Shown here piece by piece: positions 46,819 through 56,439 of a stretch of DNA of 64,000 nucleotides. Origin of the DNA: PALSA-894 sp963828625 (GTDB lineage Bacteria > Pseudomonadota > Alphaproteobacteria > Rhizobiales > Xanthobacteraceae). A model generated the notes under the pieces. It saw only the letters and a program-made list of their open reading frames with translations, did no database searches and had not been told where the DNA came from. Positions within the stretch are counted from its first letter, which is position 1; every line of letters begins with the position of its first letter. The stretch spans positions 248,001 to 312,000 of the forward strand of contig CAWHEX010000011.1 in assembly GCA_963828625.1 (NCBI GenBank), given 5' to 3'. Made by a program: the position numbers and the translations under genes.

Positions 46819-47865
46819 TTATTTGTGCGCCGCCGCGTCGCCGCTGCCGAAGATCTTGGCGAGGCTGCGCTGGCGCTTGGTGTCGATGCTCACATAGGCC
46901 GTCATGCCGGCGCGCAGCGGCGGCTCGCCCGGCCGCTCGACGAGGCGCAGCTTCACAGGCAGGCGCTGCACCACCTTCACCCAGTTCCCGCTCGCGTTCT
47001 GCGGCGGAAGGATCGCGAACTCGGCGCCGGTCGCCGGTGAGATGCTTTCGACTTCCGCTTCCCACGTGACGTCGGGGTGCATGTCGAGCACGATCGTCGC
47101 CTTCTGGCCGACCGTCACGTAGGTCAGGTCGGTTTCCTTGTAGTTCGCCTCGACCCAGGGCCGCCGGTCGGCGACGAGCGAGAACAGCGGCGTCTGCGCC
47201 TTCACCTGTTCGCCGAGCTGGAGACGGAAATTGAGGATCGTGCCCGCGCGCGGCGCCTTGATCTCGGTGTGTGTAAGATCGAACGCGGCGCGGTCGCGCA
47301 GTGCCTGCTTCTCGCGCACGGCCGCGAAGCGATCGGTCGGCTTGTCCGGATCGCCGCCGAGTTGCGCTTCCACCCGCGCGATGCGTTGCTGCAGCATGCT
47401 GACGCGGTCGCGCGCCTGCTGCTCCTCGCTGTCAGCCTGTTCGACGCGTTGCGCCGAGCTGACGCCGCGGCCGGAGAGCTCGCGCTGGCGCTTCGCCTGC
47501 AGTTCGAGATAGACGAGGCGGTTCTCGTTTTCCTTCGCGTCGGCGCGTGTCTCGCGCAGGCTCACCTTCAACGCCTCGACGGCTGCGCGCGCCGCATCGA
47601 CCTCGGCGTCGGCCTTGGCGAGCGCGAGGCGATAGGGCTCCGGATCGAGCCGGAGCAGCACATCGCCCGCCGCGACGGTCTGATGATCGCGTGCGCGCAC
47701 GTCCACGATCCGGCCGGCGATCTCGCTCGCCATCTGCGCGATGTCGGCTTTCACGAAGGCATTCTCGGTCGTCGCGTAGCGGCCGCCCTGAAGCCAGAAG
47801 AACAGCGCGCCCGCCAGCACCAGCACCGGCACGCCGATCAGTGCGAGCGAACGGAAGTTTCTCAC
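46819..47865 (-). CDS. HlyD-family membrane fusion protein of an efflux pump (EmrA-like)
   Basis: 348 residues: one N-terminal helix (LALIGVPVLVLAGALFFWL), the first lipoyl half (ENAFVKADIAQMASEIAG), a coiled coil (about 75-165) and the second half (IKAPRAGTILNFRLQLGEQV). A barrel with ATGAEFAILPPQNASGNW, the EmrA-type consensus, follows. It links an inner-membrane DHA2 pump to the outer membrane. It starts at GTG 47865 in a four-base overlap with the marR stop (GTGA), so regulator and adaptor are one transcript, divergent from the EmrB-like pump. Confidence 0.88.
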   Translation of the reverse strand: MRNFRSLALIGVPVLVLAGALFFWLQGGRYATTENAFVKADIAQMASEIAGRIVDVRARDHQTVAAGDVLLRLDPEPYRLALAKADAEVDAARAAVEALKVSLRETRADAKENENRLVYLELQAKRQRELSGRGVSSAQRVEQADSEEQQARDRVSMLQQRIARVEAQLGGDPDKPTDRFAAVREKQALRDRAAFDLTHTEIKAPRAGTILNFRLQLGEQVKAQTPLFSLVADRRPWVEANYKETDLTYVTVGQKATIVLDMHPDVTWEAEVESISPATGAEFAILPPQNASGNWVKVVQRLPVKLRLVERPGEPPLRAGMTAYVSIDTKRQRSLAKIFGSGDAAAHK

Positions 47866-48374
47866 GGCGTCGCGCTCCCGGCGTAACGATGCCCGTTACG
47901 CGCCGCCTTGCCGTTGGCGGCGCCGTTCCGCGCTGCCGGCGTGCTGCCATCCTCCACAAGTGTTTTCTTCACGCGTCCGAGCAGCCGCATGAGCTGCGCG
48001 CCCTCCTGCGCCGAGAGATCGCGCAGCGCGCCCTCGACGGTCGCCTCGGCGACGCGCCAGATGCGCCGGTGTACCCGCTCGGCTTCCGGCGTCAGATAGA
48101 CCCGCTTGACCCGGCGGTCGCCGTCGAGCGCGCGCCGCTCGACCCAGCCGTTCGCCTCAAGCCGGTCGATCATGCGGCCCGCGCTCGCCCGCTCGATTTC
48201 CATCATCTCGGCCAGATCCGACTGCGAAACGCCCGGATGGCGGTGCAGCCGTGTTAGCGCAAGCCATTGGGCGCGCGTGATTCCCAGCGCCCGCACGCGC
48301 CGATCGAAGGCCGTGCGGATGAGCCGGGCGACGTCGGAAATCACGACCCCGATGTAATCGTCGGTATTGGGCAT
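47862..48374 (-). CDS. MarR-family transcriptional regulator of the efflux locus
   Basis: 170 residues. The winged-helix core is typical: AQWLALTRLHRHPGVSQSDLAEMMEIERASAGRMIDRLE (key parts SQSDLAEMMEIE and RMIDRLEANGWVERR), with the wing DGDRRVKRVYLTPE. The extended Ala/Arg-rich tail after residue 150 is probably disordered. MarR proteins repress efflux genes and release on binding phenolic or lipophilic ligands. The divergent gap to the pump contains a near-perfect 14-bp palindrome at 48402-48415. Confidence 0.9.
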   Translation of the reverse strand: MPNTDDYIGVVISDVARLIRTAFDRRVRALGITRAQWLALTRLHRHPGVSQSDLAEMMEIERASAGRMIDRLEANGWVERRALDGDRRVKRVYLTPEAERVHRRIWRVAEATVEGALRDLSAQEGAQLMRLLGRVKKTLVEDGSTPAARNGAANGKAARNGHRYAGSATP

Positions 48375-48401
48375 GCGGGGATTGTAGCGGGGAGCGAATT
48401 A

Positions 48402-48415
48402 GTAAGCTAGGTTAC
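48402..48415. promoter_or_regulatory. Candidate MarR operator in the divergent promoter
   Basis: GTAAGCTAGGTTAC is palindromic except for one pair. It overlaps a TACAAT (48413-48418) that could be the -10 of the plus-strand pump gene. A second TACAAT on the minus strand (48381-48386) could serve marR. The same sequence type recurs upstream of the second MarR gene at 62225-62238, ten of fourteen bases identical. Confidence 0.6.
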
Positions 48416-48443
48416 AATTGCATCACTTGGCCGCGCCCAGCAC

Positions 48444-49974
48444 ATGACCACCACCGCTGCGAGTTTCGACCCGGGTGCGGCATCCGACCTCACCAATACG
48501 CAGCGCATCCTGACGCTGGCGACCGTGGTGCTGGCCTCGTCCCTTTACGGGACGGCCCTGCTCACCACCTCGACCATCTTGCCGCAGATGCAGGGCGCGA
48601 TGTCGGCGACCCAGGACGAGATCGCCTGGGCGATGACCTTCAACATCCTGGCGACCGCCATCGTGACGCCGATGACCGGCTGGCTGGTGGCGCGCTTCGG
48701 CGAGAAGCGCGTGATGGTGTGGTCGATCGGCGTGTTCACGATGGCGACGATGGCGTGCGGGCTGTCGCAATCGCTCGAAACGCTGGTGTTCTGGCGCATC
48801 ATCCAGGGCGGCACCGGCGCGCCGGTCGTGCCGCTGTCGCAGACCATCCTGCTCAACACGTTTCCGCGCCGCCAGCATCAGGTGGTGCTCGGGCTGTTCG
48901 GCATGGCGGTCGCGGTCGCGCCGGTGTTCGGCCCGATCCTCGGCGGCTATCTGGCGGAGGCCTATAGCTGGCGCTGGGCGTTCTACATGCTGGTGCCGGT
49001 CGGCGTCGCGGCGCTGATGGGCATGCAGCTGACCTTGCGCGCGGACGGCCCTCCCGCGCACGCACGGTTCGACTGGACCGGATTCATCGCGCTCTCGGTG
49101 GCGCTCGCCTCGATCCAGCTCGTGCTCGCGCGCGGCGTGCGGCTCGACTGGTTCCAGTCGACGGAGATCATCCTGGAGTGCGTGATCGCGGCGGTCGCAT
49201 TCTATGTGTTCATCTTCCACTGCCTCACCACGACGTCGCCGTTTCTCAACCTGAAGATCCTGACCGACCGCAACTATGCGATCGGCCTCGTGCTGGTGAC
49301 GATCTACGGCATGCTGAATTTTACCCCGATGGTGCTGCTGCCGCCGCTGCTGCAGCAGCATGTCGGATTTTCCGACGCGCTGGTCGGGCAGGTGATCGGC
49401 GCGCGCGGTGTCGGCATGACGGTCGGGTTCATGACGGCCGGGCTCATGACACGGGTCGATCCGCGCATCGGCATGGCGTTCGGCTTTTCGCTGCAAACGG
49501 TCGCGGGGCTGTGGATGATGTCGTTCGACCTCAATGTCACGATGGACATTCTGGTGATGAACAGCGCCGTGCAGGGCTTCGCGGTCGGCATCGTGTGGGT
49601 GCCGATGACGATGGTGGCGTTCGACACGCTCGCGCCGAAAGACCGCGCGGAGGCGTCCTCGGTGTTTCACCTGCTGCGCAATATCGGATCGAGCTTCTTC
49701 ATCTCGCTGTCGATCGCCGAGATCGTGCGCACCACCGGGGCGAACTACAGCCGCATGAGCGAGATGATCACGCCGTTCAATCCGGCGCTGACGATGCCGA
49801 ACATGACCGGCGCTGTGGACCTTCGACACCGTGCCGGGCCTTGCGAAGATCGCCAACGAGATCACGCGCCAGTCCGCGATGATCGGCTATCTCAACGCCT
49901 TCATGATGTACACGGCGACCTCCGCGCTCGCTGTGGTGCTCGTGCTGATGGTGCGCCGCCGCCGTCCTTCCTGA
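48444..49974 (+). CDS. DHA2-family MFS multidrug efflux pump (EmrB-like), frame break near the C-terminus
   Basis: Fourteen-helix drug/proton antiporter: helix 1 LATVVLASSLYGTALLTTST, motif A region WLVARFGEKRVM, and the antiporter motif C AVAVAPVFGPILGGYLAE. Near 49814-49816 an extra base shifts the frame. The expected tail WTFDTVPGLAKIANEITRQ and a last helix ending RRRRPS resume one base on and stop at TGA 49972-49974. Unshifted, the frame would run to 49994 with a nonsense tail. It works with the EmrA-like adaptor encoded divergently and is presumably under MarR control. Confidence 0.88.
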
Positions 49975-50021
49975 TCGCTCCGTTCGTGCCATGATGCGGC
50001 ATGGCAACGGAGAGCACGATC

Positions 50022-50406
50022 ATGGATACGCAAGAGCTGCACGACCGCGGACTGGCGCTGCGCACCGAGATGTTCGGCCGCGAGGCGGTCGAGAAGCGCA
50101 CGGCGGCGTTCGGCGAATTCGGCAAGCCGCTGCAGCACGTCATCAATGCCTATGCGTACGGCGACGTGTGGCAGCGCTCGGCGCTGCCGCTCGCGACGAA
50201 GTCGCTCGCGATGGTGGCGATGATGGCGGCGGCCGGGCACGCGAACGAGCTGCGCGTGCATCTGAAGGGCGCGCTGAAGAACGGCTGTGAGCGTCGAGCA
50301 GATCCAGGAGATCCTGCTGCTGGTCACGCTCTATTGCGGGATACCGGCCGCGAACGAGGCGCATCGCGTCGCCGCCGATGTGCTGCGCGAGGAGAAGCTG
50401 TTGTGA
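50022..50406 (+). CDS. Carboxymuconolactone-decarboxylase-family protein, frame break
   Basis: Small all-helical CMD/AhpD-fold protein of about 127 residues. TEMFGREAVEKRT and the central helix LATKSLAMVAMMAAAGHANEL are family features. It lacks the CxxC of AhpD, so it is of the PcaC-like type. An extra base near 50287 breaks the frame after ALKNG; VSVEQIQEILLLVTLYCGIPAANEA (core: EQIQEILLLVTLYCGIPA) resumes and ends at TGA 50404-50406. ATG 50022 has GGAGAG seven bases upstream; ATG 50001 is an alternative. The role is unclear; PcaC decarboxylates 4-carboxymuconolactone in protocatechuate breakdown. Confidence 0.82.
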
Positions 50407-50526
50407 CGCTGCGGCGCAGCATCGTCCGGCGCACGCCGCCCATGCGCAATTGACGGTTTCGCGGCGCTGCAAATTCGATAGGGTCGCGCCAGTCCGGCGG
50501 CAACAAGCCGGAACTTGCGCTGGGAA

Positions 50527-51810
50527 ATGCTCGACCGGACCGAACCGCCCGTCAAACCGAAGACTCTTGCGCCGCCGCGCAAGCGTCTTGGCATGCTCGC
50601 GCCCTTCGAGACGCGAAGCTTCCGCTACCAATGGCCGGCGGACTTGCTCACCTCGTGGGCGTTCGAGATGGAGACGATCATCCTCGGCTGGTACGTGCTG
50701 GTCGAGACCGGCTCCGTGTTCTGGCTCACGCTGTTCGGCGCGTCGCAATATCTTGGCACGCTGATCGCACCACTCTACGGCGTCGCGGGCGACCGGCTTG
50801 GGCACAAGTCGCTGTTGCTCTGGATGCGCGCGTCCTACGCGGTGATCGCGTCGACGCTGCTCGCCTTCATCATCACGGGACACATCAATCCCGTCGTCGT
50901 GCTGACGCTGACGACCTTGATGGGGCTGGTGCGCCCATCAGATCTTGGCGTGCGTGGCGCGCTGATCGCCGAGTCGATGCCGGCGGGTACGCTCACCGCC
51001 GCACTCAGCATCTCGCGCACGACGCAGGACTCTGCGCGCATCGCCGGTGCGCTCGCTGGTGCCGGCATCGTGACGTTCTTCGGCATGACGCCCGCGTACA
51101 TGATCATCGCGGTCTTCTATGTTGCGGGAGCGCTGCTGATGTTCGGCGACACCGCTCCGGTACGCCAGATTACGCTCGCGATGACGCCGGAAGAGTTGCA
51201 CGGCAAGTCGCCGTGGCTCGACCTGAAGGAAGGCATCACGCGCATCTGGAATACGCCGATCCTGCTCGCGCTCGTTTCGCTGGCGTTCCTCACCAACCTC
51301 ACGGCGTTCCCGCTCACCATGGGATTGATGCCGTACGTGGCGAAGGACGTGTTCCATGTCGACCAGACCTGGCTTGGTTATCTGGTCGCAAGCTTTGCGG
51401 CGGGCGCGTTCGTCGGCTCGCTGCTGCTGAGCAATGTTGCCTCCAGCATCCGGCTGACCCGGCTGATGATGGGTACGTCCTCGCTCTGGTACGTCATGCT
51501 GCTTGTTTTTGCGCAGATGCCGACGCCGGAGCTGGCGATCGTGTTTCTCGCGCTTGCCGGCGCGATGCAAAGCTTTTCGATGACCTCTCTGCAGATCACG
51601 CTGTTGCGTGAGGCGGGCGAGCGATTCCGCGGCCGCGTGATGGGTGTGCGCATGATGGCGATCTACAGCCTGCCGCTCGGCCTGCTGGCGGCAGGTCCGC
51701 TGATCGGCCTGATGGGATTTCGCGGCACCGCCACGCTTTATGCGGCGATCGGGCTGTTCTTCACGGTGGTGATTTCGCTGCGCTGGCGCGCCGAGCTGTG
51801 GCGCGCGTAG
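50527..51810 (+). CDS. MFS transporter (MFS_3/enterobactin-exporter-like)
   Basis: 427 residues with twelve predicted helices. The opening FRYQWPADLLTSWAFEMETIILGWYVL and loop AGDRLGHKSLLLWMR are typical of MFS_3 exporters. ATG 50527 is the first Met with a plausible context; an in-frame TTG lies at 50515. The substrate is unknown. Its stop (TAG 51808-51810) directly abuts the stop of the convergent patatin gene. No frame break. Confidence 0.85.
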   Translation: MLDRTEPPVKPKTLAPPRKRLGMLAPFETRSFRYQWPADLLTSWAFEMETIILGWYVLVETGSVFWLTLFGASQYLGTLIAPLYGVAGDRLGHKSLLLWMRASYAVIASTLLAFIITGHINPVVVLTLTTLMGLVRPSDLGVRGALIAESMPAGTLTAALSISRTTQDSARIAGALAGAGIVTFFGMTPAYMIIAVFYVAGALLMFGDTAPVRQITLAMTPEELHGKSPWLDLKEGITRIWNTPILLALVSLAFLTNLTAFPLTMGLMPYVAKDVFHVDQTWLGYLVASFAAGAFVGSLLLSNVASSIRLTRLMMGTSSLWYVMLLVFAQMPTPELAIVFLALAGAMQSFSMTSLQITLLREAGERFRGRVMGVRMMAIYSLPLGLLAAGPLIGLMGFRGTATLYAAIGLFFTVVISLRWRAELWRA

Positions 51811-52800
51811 TCAGAGATACGTCTCGCGGATGTCGATGGTCGAGGCGGCATTGAGCGAATCGTAACTCTGCTCGATCCAGGCGTCAGCGCGCTCGCGTCC
51901 CGTCGTAAATAGCTGCCGCAGGAAATCCCAGTCGGCGTTGAATTTGCTCGCGACGCTCAGGTCCTGCATGACATCGTCCGCCGCGATCGCGTGGACGAAC
52001 ATGCGCTTGAGGCTGTCGTCCTTCAGCTTGCCGTCGTCGAGCAGCTTGGTGACGAACGCGACGGCGCGCATCTCGCGCATCAGCGATGAGTTGAAGCTGA
52101 TCTCGTTGATGCGGTTCATGATGTCGCTGGCGGACTGCGGGATTTCGGCGCGCTCCATCGGGTTGATGTGCACCACGACGATGTCGCGCGACTCGCAATG
52201 ATAGATCAGCGGGTACAGCGCGGGATTTCCCATGTAGCCGCCGTCCCAATAGTGCTCGCCGTCGATTACGACCGCTTGCTGCAGAAACGGCAGGCACGCC
52301 GACGCGAGCACGCAGTCGGCACTCATCTCCTTGTTGGTGAAGACCTTGACCTTGCCGGTGCGCACGTTCGTCGCCGTGAGGAACAGCTTCACCGTTGAAT
52401 CTGCGCGTACCCGGTCGAAGTCCACGACCTGCTCGATCACGCTGCGCAGCGGATTGATGTTGAGCGGATTCCACTGGTAAGGCGAGAATACGCGCGACCA
52501 GATGTCGAAGAACATATGTGCGGGCGAGTGACCGCGCGTGATTTGGTCGAAGGATTGCAGCGGGCCGAACGAGGCGGCACGCGAGACGCGCCACCAGAAA
52601 TCGGTCAGCGCCTGCCGCGCCCCGTCGCGGCCGCCTGCCGCGAGGCCGTGGGCGAGCACTGCGGCGTTCATCGCACCTGCGCTGGTCGCGCTGACGCCTT
52701 CGATTTCGACGCGCGGGTCTTCCAGCATGCGGTCGAGCACGCCCCAGGTGAAAGCGCCGTGCGCTCCGCCGCCCTGTAGCGCGAGGTTGATGGTCTTCAC
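51811..52800 (-). CDS. Patatin-like phospholipase
   Basis: 329 residues. The oxyanion-hole GGGAHG is at residues 10-15, the nucleophile elbow SATSAGAMN has Ser40, and the catalytic Asp lies in YWDGGYMGNP. The elbow reads A-T-S-A-G where most patatins have G-x-S-x-G, a variant known in bacterial members. There is no signal peptide. It acts on acyl esters or phospholipids in the cytosol or at the membrane. It lies next to and divides from the ndh-like gene (43-base gap, same strand). Confidence 0.88.
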   Translation of the reverse strand: MKTINLALQGGGAHGAFTWGVLDRMLEDPRVEIEGVSATSAGAMNAAVLAHGLAAGGRDGARQALTDFWWRVSRAASFGPLQSFDQITRGHSPAHMFFDIWSRVFSPYQWNPLNINPLRSVIEQVVDFDRVRADSTVKLFLTATNVRTGKVKVFTNKEMSADCVLASACLPFLQQAVVIDGEHYWDGGYMGNPALYPLIYHCESRDIVVVHINPMERAEIPQSASDIMNRINEISFNSSLMREMRAVAFVTKLLDDGKLKDDSLKRMFVHAIAADDVMQDLSVASKFNADWDFLRQLFTTGRERADAWIEQSYDSLNAASTIDIRETYL

Positions 52801-52843
52801 GGCCGTTTCCCCGCCCGCATGGATGTTGTGCCCGGCGACGATA

Positions 52844-54148
52844 CTATGCGGCGCCGCGCAGGGGCGGCTTTTTCTGGTCGGGGGCCGGCAGTTCCTCCAT
52901 CCGGGCGCCGGACATGCCGGTGATCAGCCGCGTGGCGCGCTGGAAGGTGAGGTAATTCCACAGCCAGCTGATCGCGACGACGAAGCGGTTGCGGAAGCCG
53001 ATCAGGTAATAGATGTGCGCGAAGCACCACAGCACCCAGGCAATGAAGCCCTTCAGCCTGAGACGCCCCATCTGGATGACGGCGCGCTTGCGGCCGATGG
53101 TGGCGAGCGAGCCGAAGTCGCGATAGCGGAACGGCGCGGGCGTTTCGCCCTTCTGCCGCGCGAGGAGCAGCTTTGCCACGTAGATGCCTTGTTGCTTGGC
53201 GACCGGCGCGACGCCGGGCAGGGGATTTCCGCTTGCGTCATTGAGCGCCGCCGTGTCGCCGATGACGAAGATGTCCGGGTGCCCCGGCACCGACAGGTCG
53301 GCCGCCACCTTCACCCGCCCGGCGCGATCCGTCTCGGCGCCGAGCCATTGTCCCGCGGGCGACGCGATCACGCCGGCGGCCCAGACAACGGTGCGCGCTT
53401 CGATGCGCTCTGCGCCGATCGAGACCCCGGCCTCGTCGAGGCCGGTGACCGCCGTGCCGAGCCGCACCTCGACACCCAGTTGCTCGAGCGATGTCTTCGC
53501 GGCCTGCGACAGCGACGGCTCGAACGGCGTGAGCAGGCGCGGCGCGGCCTCGACCAGAATGATGCGCGCGGCGCGCGGATCGATGGAGCGGAAGTCCTTC
53601 GCCAGCGCGCGGTTCGCAAGTTCTGCAATCGCGCCGGCCATTTCGACGCCGGTCGGTCCGCCGCCGACGATCACGAAATTCAGAAGCCGCGCACGTTCAT
53701 CAGCGTCCGGTTCGGTCTCGGCCTTCTCGAACGCGAGCAGGATGCGGCGGCGGATATAGGTTGCGTCGTCGATTGTCTTCAGGCCGGGCGCGAAGGCTGC
53801 CCATTCGCCGTGCCCGAAATACGCATGTTCGGCGCCGGTCGCGAGGACCAGCACGTCGAACGGGATACGCCGTCCTTCGGCGATGACTGCGCGCTGCTGC
53901 GCCTCGATCCCCGAAACTTTGCCGAGCATCACATTGATGTTCTTGTACGGCGCGAGGATGCCGCGGGTCGGCGACGCGATGTCGGCCGGCGAAAGCCCGG
54001 CCGTCGCGACCTGATAGAGCAGGGGCTGGAACAGATGATAATTGTGGCGGTCGATGACCGTGACGTCGAAAGCGCTGTTGCCGAGCGCCTTCGCGGCGGA
54101 AAGTCCGCCGAAGCCGGCGCCAACGATGACAACGCGGGACTGGTTCAT
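52844..54148 (-). CDS. ndh: NAD(P)/FAD-dependent oxidoreductase, type-II NADH dehydrogenase-like
   Basis: 434 residues. The FAD-binding GAGFGGLSAAKAL is at the N-terminus and the NADH-binding IVGGGPTGVEMAG in the middle. FVIGDTAALND is the second FAD motif, and an amphipathic/hydrophobic C-terminal segment (AWVLWCFAHIYYLIG) anchors it to the membrane. NDH-2 enzymes pass electrons from NADH to quinone without proton pumping. Start ATG 54148 is at the GxGxxG N-terminus, with AAGGA seven bases upstream; a longer frame to 54562 is unsupported. It is divergent from the Ldh-family gene. Confidence 0.9.
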   Translation of the reverse strand: MNQSRVVIVGAGFGGLSAAKALGNSAFDVTVIDRHNYHLFQPLLYQVATAGLSPADIASPTRGILAPYKNINVMLGKVSGIEAQQRAVIAEGRRIPFDVLVLATGAEHAYFGHGEWAAFAPGLKTIDDATYIRRRILLAFEKAETEPDADERARLLNFVIVGGGPTGVEMAGAIAELANRALAKDFRSIDPRAARIILVEAAPRLLTPFEPSLSQAAKTSLEQLGVEVRLGTAVTGLDEAGVSIGAERIEARTVVWAAGVIASPAGQWLGAETDRAGRVKVAADLSVPGHPDIFVIGDTAALNDASGNPLPGVAPVAKQQGIYVAKLLLARQKGETPAPFRYRDFGSLATIGRKRAVIQMGRLRLKGFIAWVLWCFAHIYYLIGFRNRFVVAISWLWNYLTFQRATRLITGMSGARMEELPAPDQKKPPLRGAA

Positions 54149-54203
54149 TGGGAGGTCCTTGAGCGATGATATGGGATGCGTGCGGCACATTGAAGGGGAT
54201 CGC

Positions 54204-55337
54204 ATGAGTTCGAATTCGGCCCGCGTTCCGGTCGCGGCGATCAGGAGCCTGATCGAGGATGCGCTGACCGCGGCAGGTCTGCCGCGCGCGGACGCGGCGA
54301 TCTCCGCGCGGCTGATGGGCGAGGCCGACCTCACCGGCGCGGACGCGCATGGCGTATTCCGCCTGCCGCAATATGTGCGGCGGCTCAAGGCGGGCGGCTT
54401 CAACAAGCACCCGAACATCACGGTGACGCGCTCGGCGCCCGCGACCGCGCTGGTCGATGGCGACAACGGCATGGGGCATCTGGTGATGTCGCGCGCCGCC
54501 GAGACCGCGATCGCGCTGGCGCGCGAGACCGGCGTCTCGTGGGTCGGGGTGCGCCGCTCCAATCACGCGGGGCCGGCGGGCCTCTACGCCGAGATGCCGG
54601 CCGCGCAGGGCATGATCGGAATGTACGCGGCGGTCGCGAACGCCAACCACATGGCGGTGTGGGGCGGGGCCGATCCGCTGCTCGGGACCAATCCGCTCGC
54701 GTTCGGCGTGCCGTCAGGCGCGGGGCCGCTGGTGCTCGACATGGCGACCACGGTTGTCTCCTACGGCACGGTGAAGAACTACGCGCTGCAGGGAAAGCCC
54801 ATGGAGAAGGGCTGGATGGTCAACACCGCGACCGGCGAAGACGTCATCGACGCGAAGCGCGCGGCCGAAGGGCTGCTGCTGCCGATCGGCGGCTACAAGG
54901 GCTCGGGCCTCGCGATCATGCTCGGGCTGATCGCCGGGCCGCTCAACCGCGCGGTGTTCGGGCGCGACGTGGTGGATTTCAACGCCGACGATGCGAGCGA
55001 GACCAATACCGGGCATTTCATCGTGGCGCTCGACGTGGCGCGCTTCCTGCCGCTCGAAGAGTACAAGGCCGAGGTGGACCGGCATGTCCGCGAGCTGAAG
55101 GAGTCGAAGCGCCTGCCGGGCGTGGACGAGATCCGCATGCCGGGCGAGCGCCGCCGCCAATGCCGCGAGGATCGCCTGCGCAACGGTGTGCCGCTTGCGC
55201 CGCCGCTGGTGGCGCAGCTCGACAAGATGGCTGCGGAGCTGGCGAGCGTGAAGACCTCGCTGAGGTGCGAGCGCAGCGAGCCTGAGAAGGCTGCGGCTCG
55301 GAGCTGGATCCTTCGAGACGCGCCTTGGCGAGGATGA
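54204..55337 (+). CDS. Ldh-family (malate/L-sulfolactate-type) dehydrogenase with repeat-derived C-terminal tail
   Basis: 377 residues of the NAD(P)-dependent malate/L-lactate dehydrogenase family unrelated to classical LDH. DAHGVFRLPQYVRRL, the substrate/cofactor His in RRSNHAGPAG and ANANHMAVWGG, and PIGGYKGSGLAIML are diagnostic. Family members normally end soon after LVAQLDKMAAEL. Here about 30 extra residues (VKTSLRCERSEPEK...WILRDAPWRG) follow, translated from the palindromic repeat at 55306-55340. The original stop was probably lost or moved when the repeat inserted. ATG 54204 fits the family N-terminus. Likely substrates are malate, ureidoglycolate or a related 2-hydroxy acid. Confidence 0.85.
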   Translation: MSSNSARVPVAAIRSLIEDALTAAGLPRADAAISARLMGEADLTGADAHGVFRLPQYVRRLKAGGFNKHPNITVTRSAPATALVDGDNGMGHLVMSRAAETAIALARETGVSWVGVRRSNHAGPAGLYAEMPAAQGMIGMYAAVANANHMAVWGGADPLLGTNPLAFGVPSGAGPLVLDMATTVVSYGTVKNYALQGKPMEKGWMVNTATGEDVIDAKRAAEGLLLPIGGYKGSGLAIMLGLIAGPLNRAVFGRDVVDFNADDASETNTGHFIVALDVARFLPLEEYKAEVDRHVRELKESKRLPGVDEIRMPGERRRQCREDRLRNGVPLAPPLVAQLDKMAAELASVKTSLRCERSEPEKAAARSWILRDAPWRG

Positions 55338-55340
55338 GGA
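55306..55340. repeat. Dispersed palindromic repeat (GATCCTTCGAGACGCG... type)
   Basis: GGATCCTTCGAGACGCGCC then TTGG then CGAGGATGAGGA has inverted ends ATCCT/AGGAT. It matches the common Bradyrhizobiaceae repeat built on CCTTCGAGACGCGC...CTCAGGATGAGG, recalled from knowledge and not searched. Preceding sequence from about 55258 (GAGCGCAGCGAGCC) may belong to it. It overlaps the 3' end of the Ldh-family gene. Confidence 0.65.
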
Positions 55341-55344
55341 CGGC

Positions 55345-56439
55345 CTAAGCCTCGAGCGGCAGCTTCACCGGCTGCCTGGTCTTCGCCGACAGATCCAGCG
55401 CCTTGGTCAGCATCAGGTTCTTGTGCGCTTCCTCGACGGTCGCGGCGGGCGTCGGCAGGCCGAGCGCCACGCGGTTGAGCCACGACACGGTCTCGTCCGC
55501 CATCGGGCCGCGCAGTTCGCCGAGCGCCATGTCGCCGGGCGGATAGCTCCCGAGAAAATCCACCAGCCGCGTCTGGTCCGGCGCGTAGCCTTCGCCCTGC
55601 GGCTTGCTCACGGCGAGCACCATGTCGCGATGCGTGTCGTCGATTGTCAGCACGCCGTCAGTGCCGGTGATGCCGACTTCCAGCGAGTAGACCGCGCCGG
55701 GCCACGTCACGGGCAGCGCCCACGAGATGTTGAGGTGATAGATCGTGCCATCCGACATCATGATCATGCCGGCGGTCGCATCGATGCCCTGATAGAGCGG
55801 GCCGAGCACTTTATCGATTGAGCGCGCGTAGCATTCGACCGGCGTTTTCTTTTCGAGGTACCACATGCACATGTCGAGCGCGTGCGTGCCGGAGATCACC
55901 ATCGGCGAGATGGTCGAGGGATCGTCGGTGCGCTTGTAGTTGTCGATCGCGACGAGGCGGTTCATGAACGCACGCGATGTGACCAGCGTGACGTCGCCGA
56001 GCGCGCCGGAACGCACCTTCTCCTTGCCGGCGAGCCACTTGCGGCGGAAGCGCTGCGTGTAGCCAACGACCGCATCAATCCCTGCGTCCTTGATGATCTT
56101 CAGCACCTTGGCGGATTGGGCCAGATCAGTAGCGAGCGGCTTCTCGATCAGCAGCGGGATGCCGCGCTCGGCGGCCGCAAGGATCGGCGCGACATGCAGA
56201 TGCTCGTCCGTGGCGATGATCGCGCAATTGACTTCGGGCCGCTGGAGCAGTTCGACATGGCTCTGCGTCACGAAATCCGCGCCGACTTTTTCGGCGACTT
56301 CGCCCGCGCGGTTCGGATTCTTCTCTGCGAGGCCAACCCATTTCACCGCCGGGTGGCGGTTCGCGACCTCGCCGCGGAACAGCCCGACGCGTCCGCCGCC
56401 GATGATCGCGACGCCAAGCTCCTTTGCCTGCGGTCTCAC
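55345..56439 (-). CDS. Gfo/Idh/MocA-family oxidoreductase
   Basis: 364 residues: an N-terminal Rossmann domain (VAIIGGGRVGLFRG) and the family motif LLIEKPLATD with the conserved EKP. A C-terminal beta-sheet domain (GDVTLVTSRAF, VISGTHALDMCMWYL, with the His of the GxHxxD-like catalytic motif) follows. Such enzymes oxidise or reduce sugars and cyclitols with NAD(P). The start codon overlaps the upstream Gfo/Idh stop by four bases (56436-56439), so the two are coupled and may form a hetero-oligomer or successive steps. Confidence 0.88.
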   Translation of the reverse strand: MRPQAKELGVAIIGGGRVGLFRGEVANRHPAVKWVGLAEKNPNRAGEVAEKVGADFVTQSHVELLQRPEVNCAIIATDEHLHVAPILAAAERGIPLLIEKPLATDLAQSAKVLKIIKDAGIDAVVGYTQRFRRKWLAGKEKVRSGALGDVTLVTSRAFMNRLVAIDNYKRTDDPSTISPMVISGTHALDMCMWYLEKKTPVECYARSIDKVLGPLYQGIDATAGMIMMSDGTIYHLNISWALPVTWPGAVYSLEVGITGTDGVLTIDDTHRDMVLAVSKPQGEGYAPDQTRLVDFLGSYPPGDMALGELRGPMADETVSWLNRVALGLPTPAATVEEAHKNLMLTKALDLSAKTRQPVKLPLEA

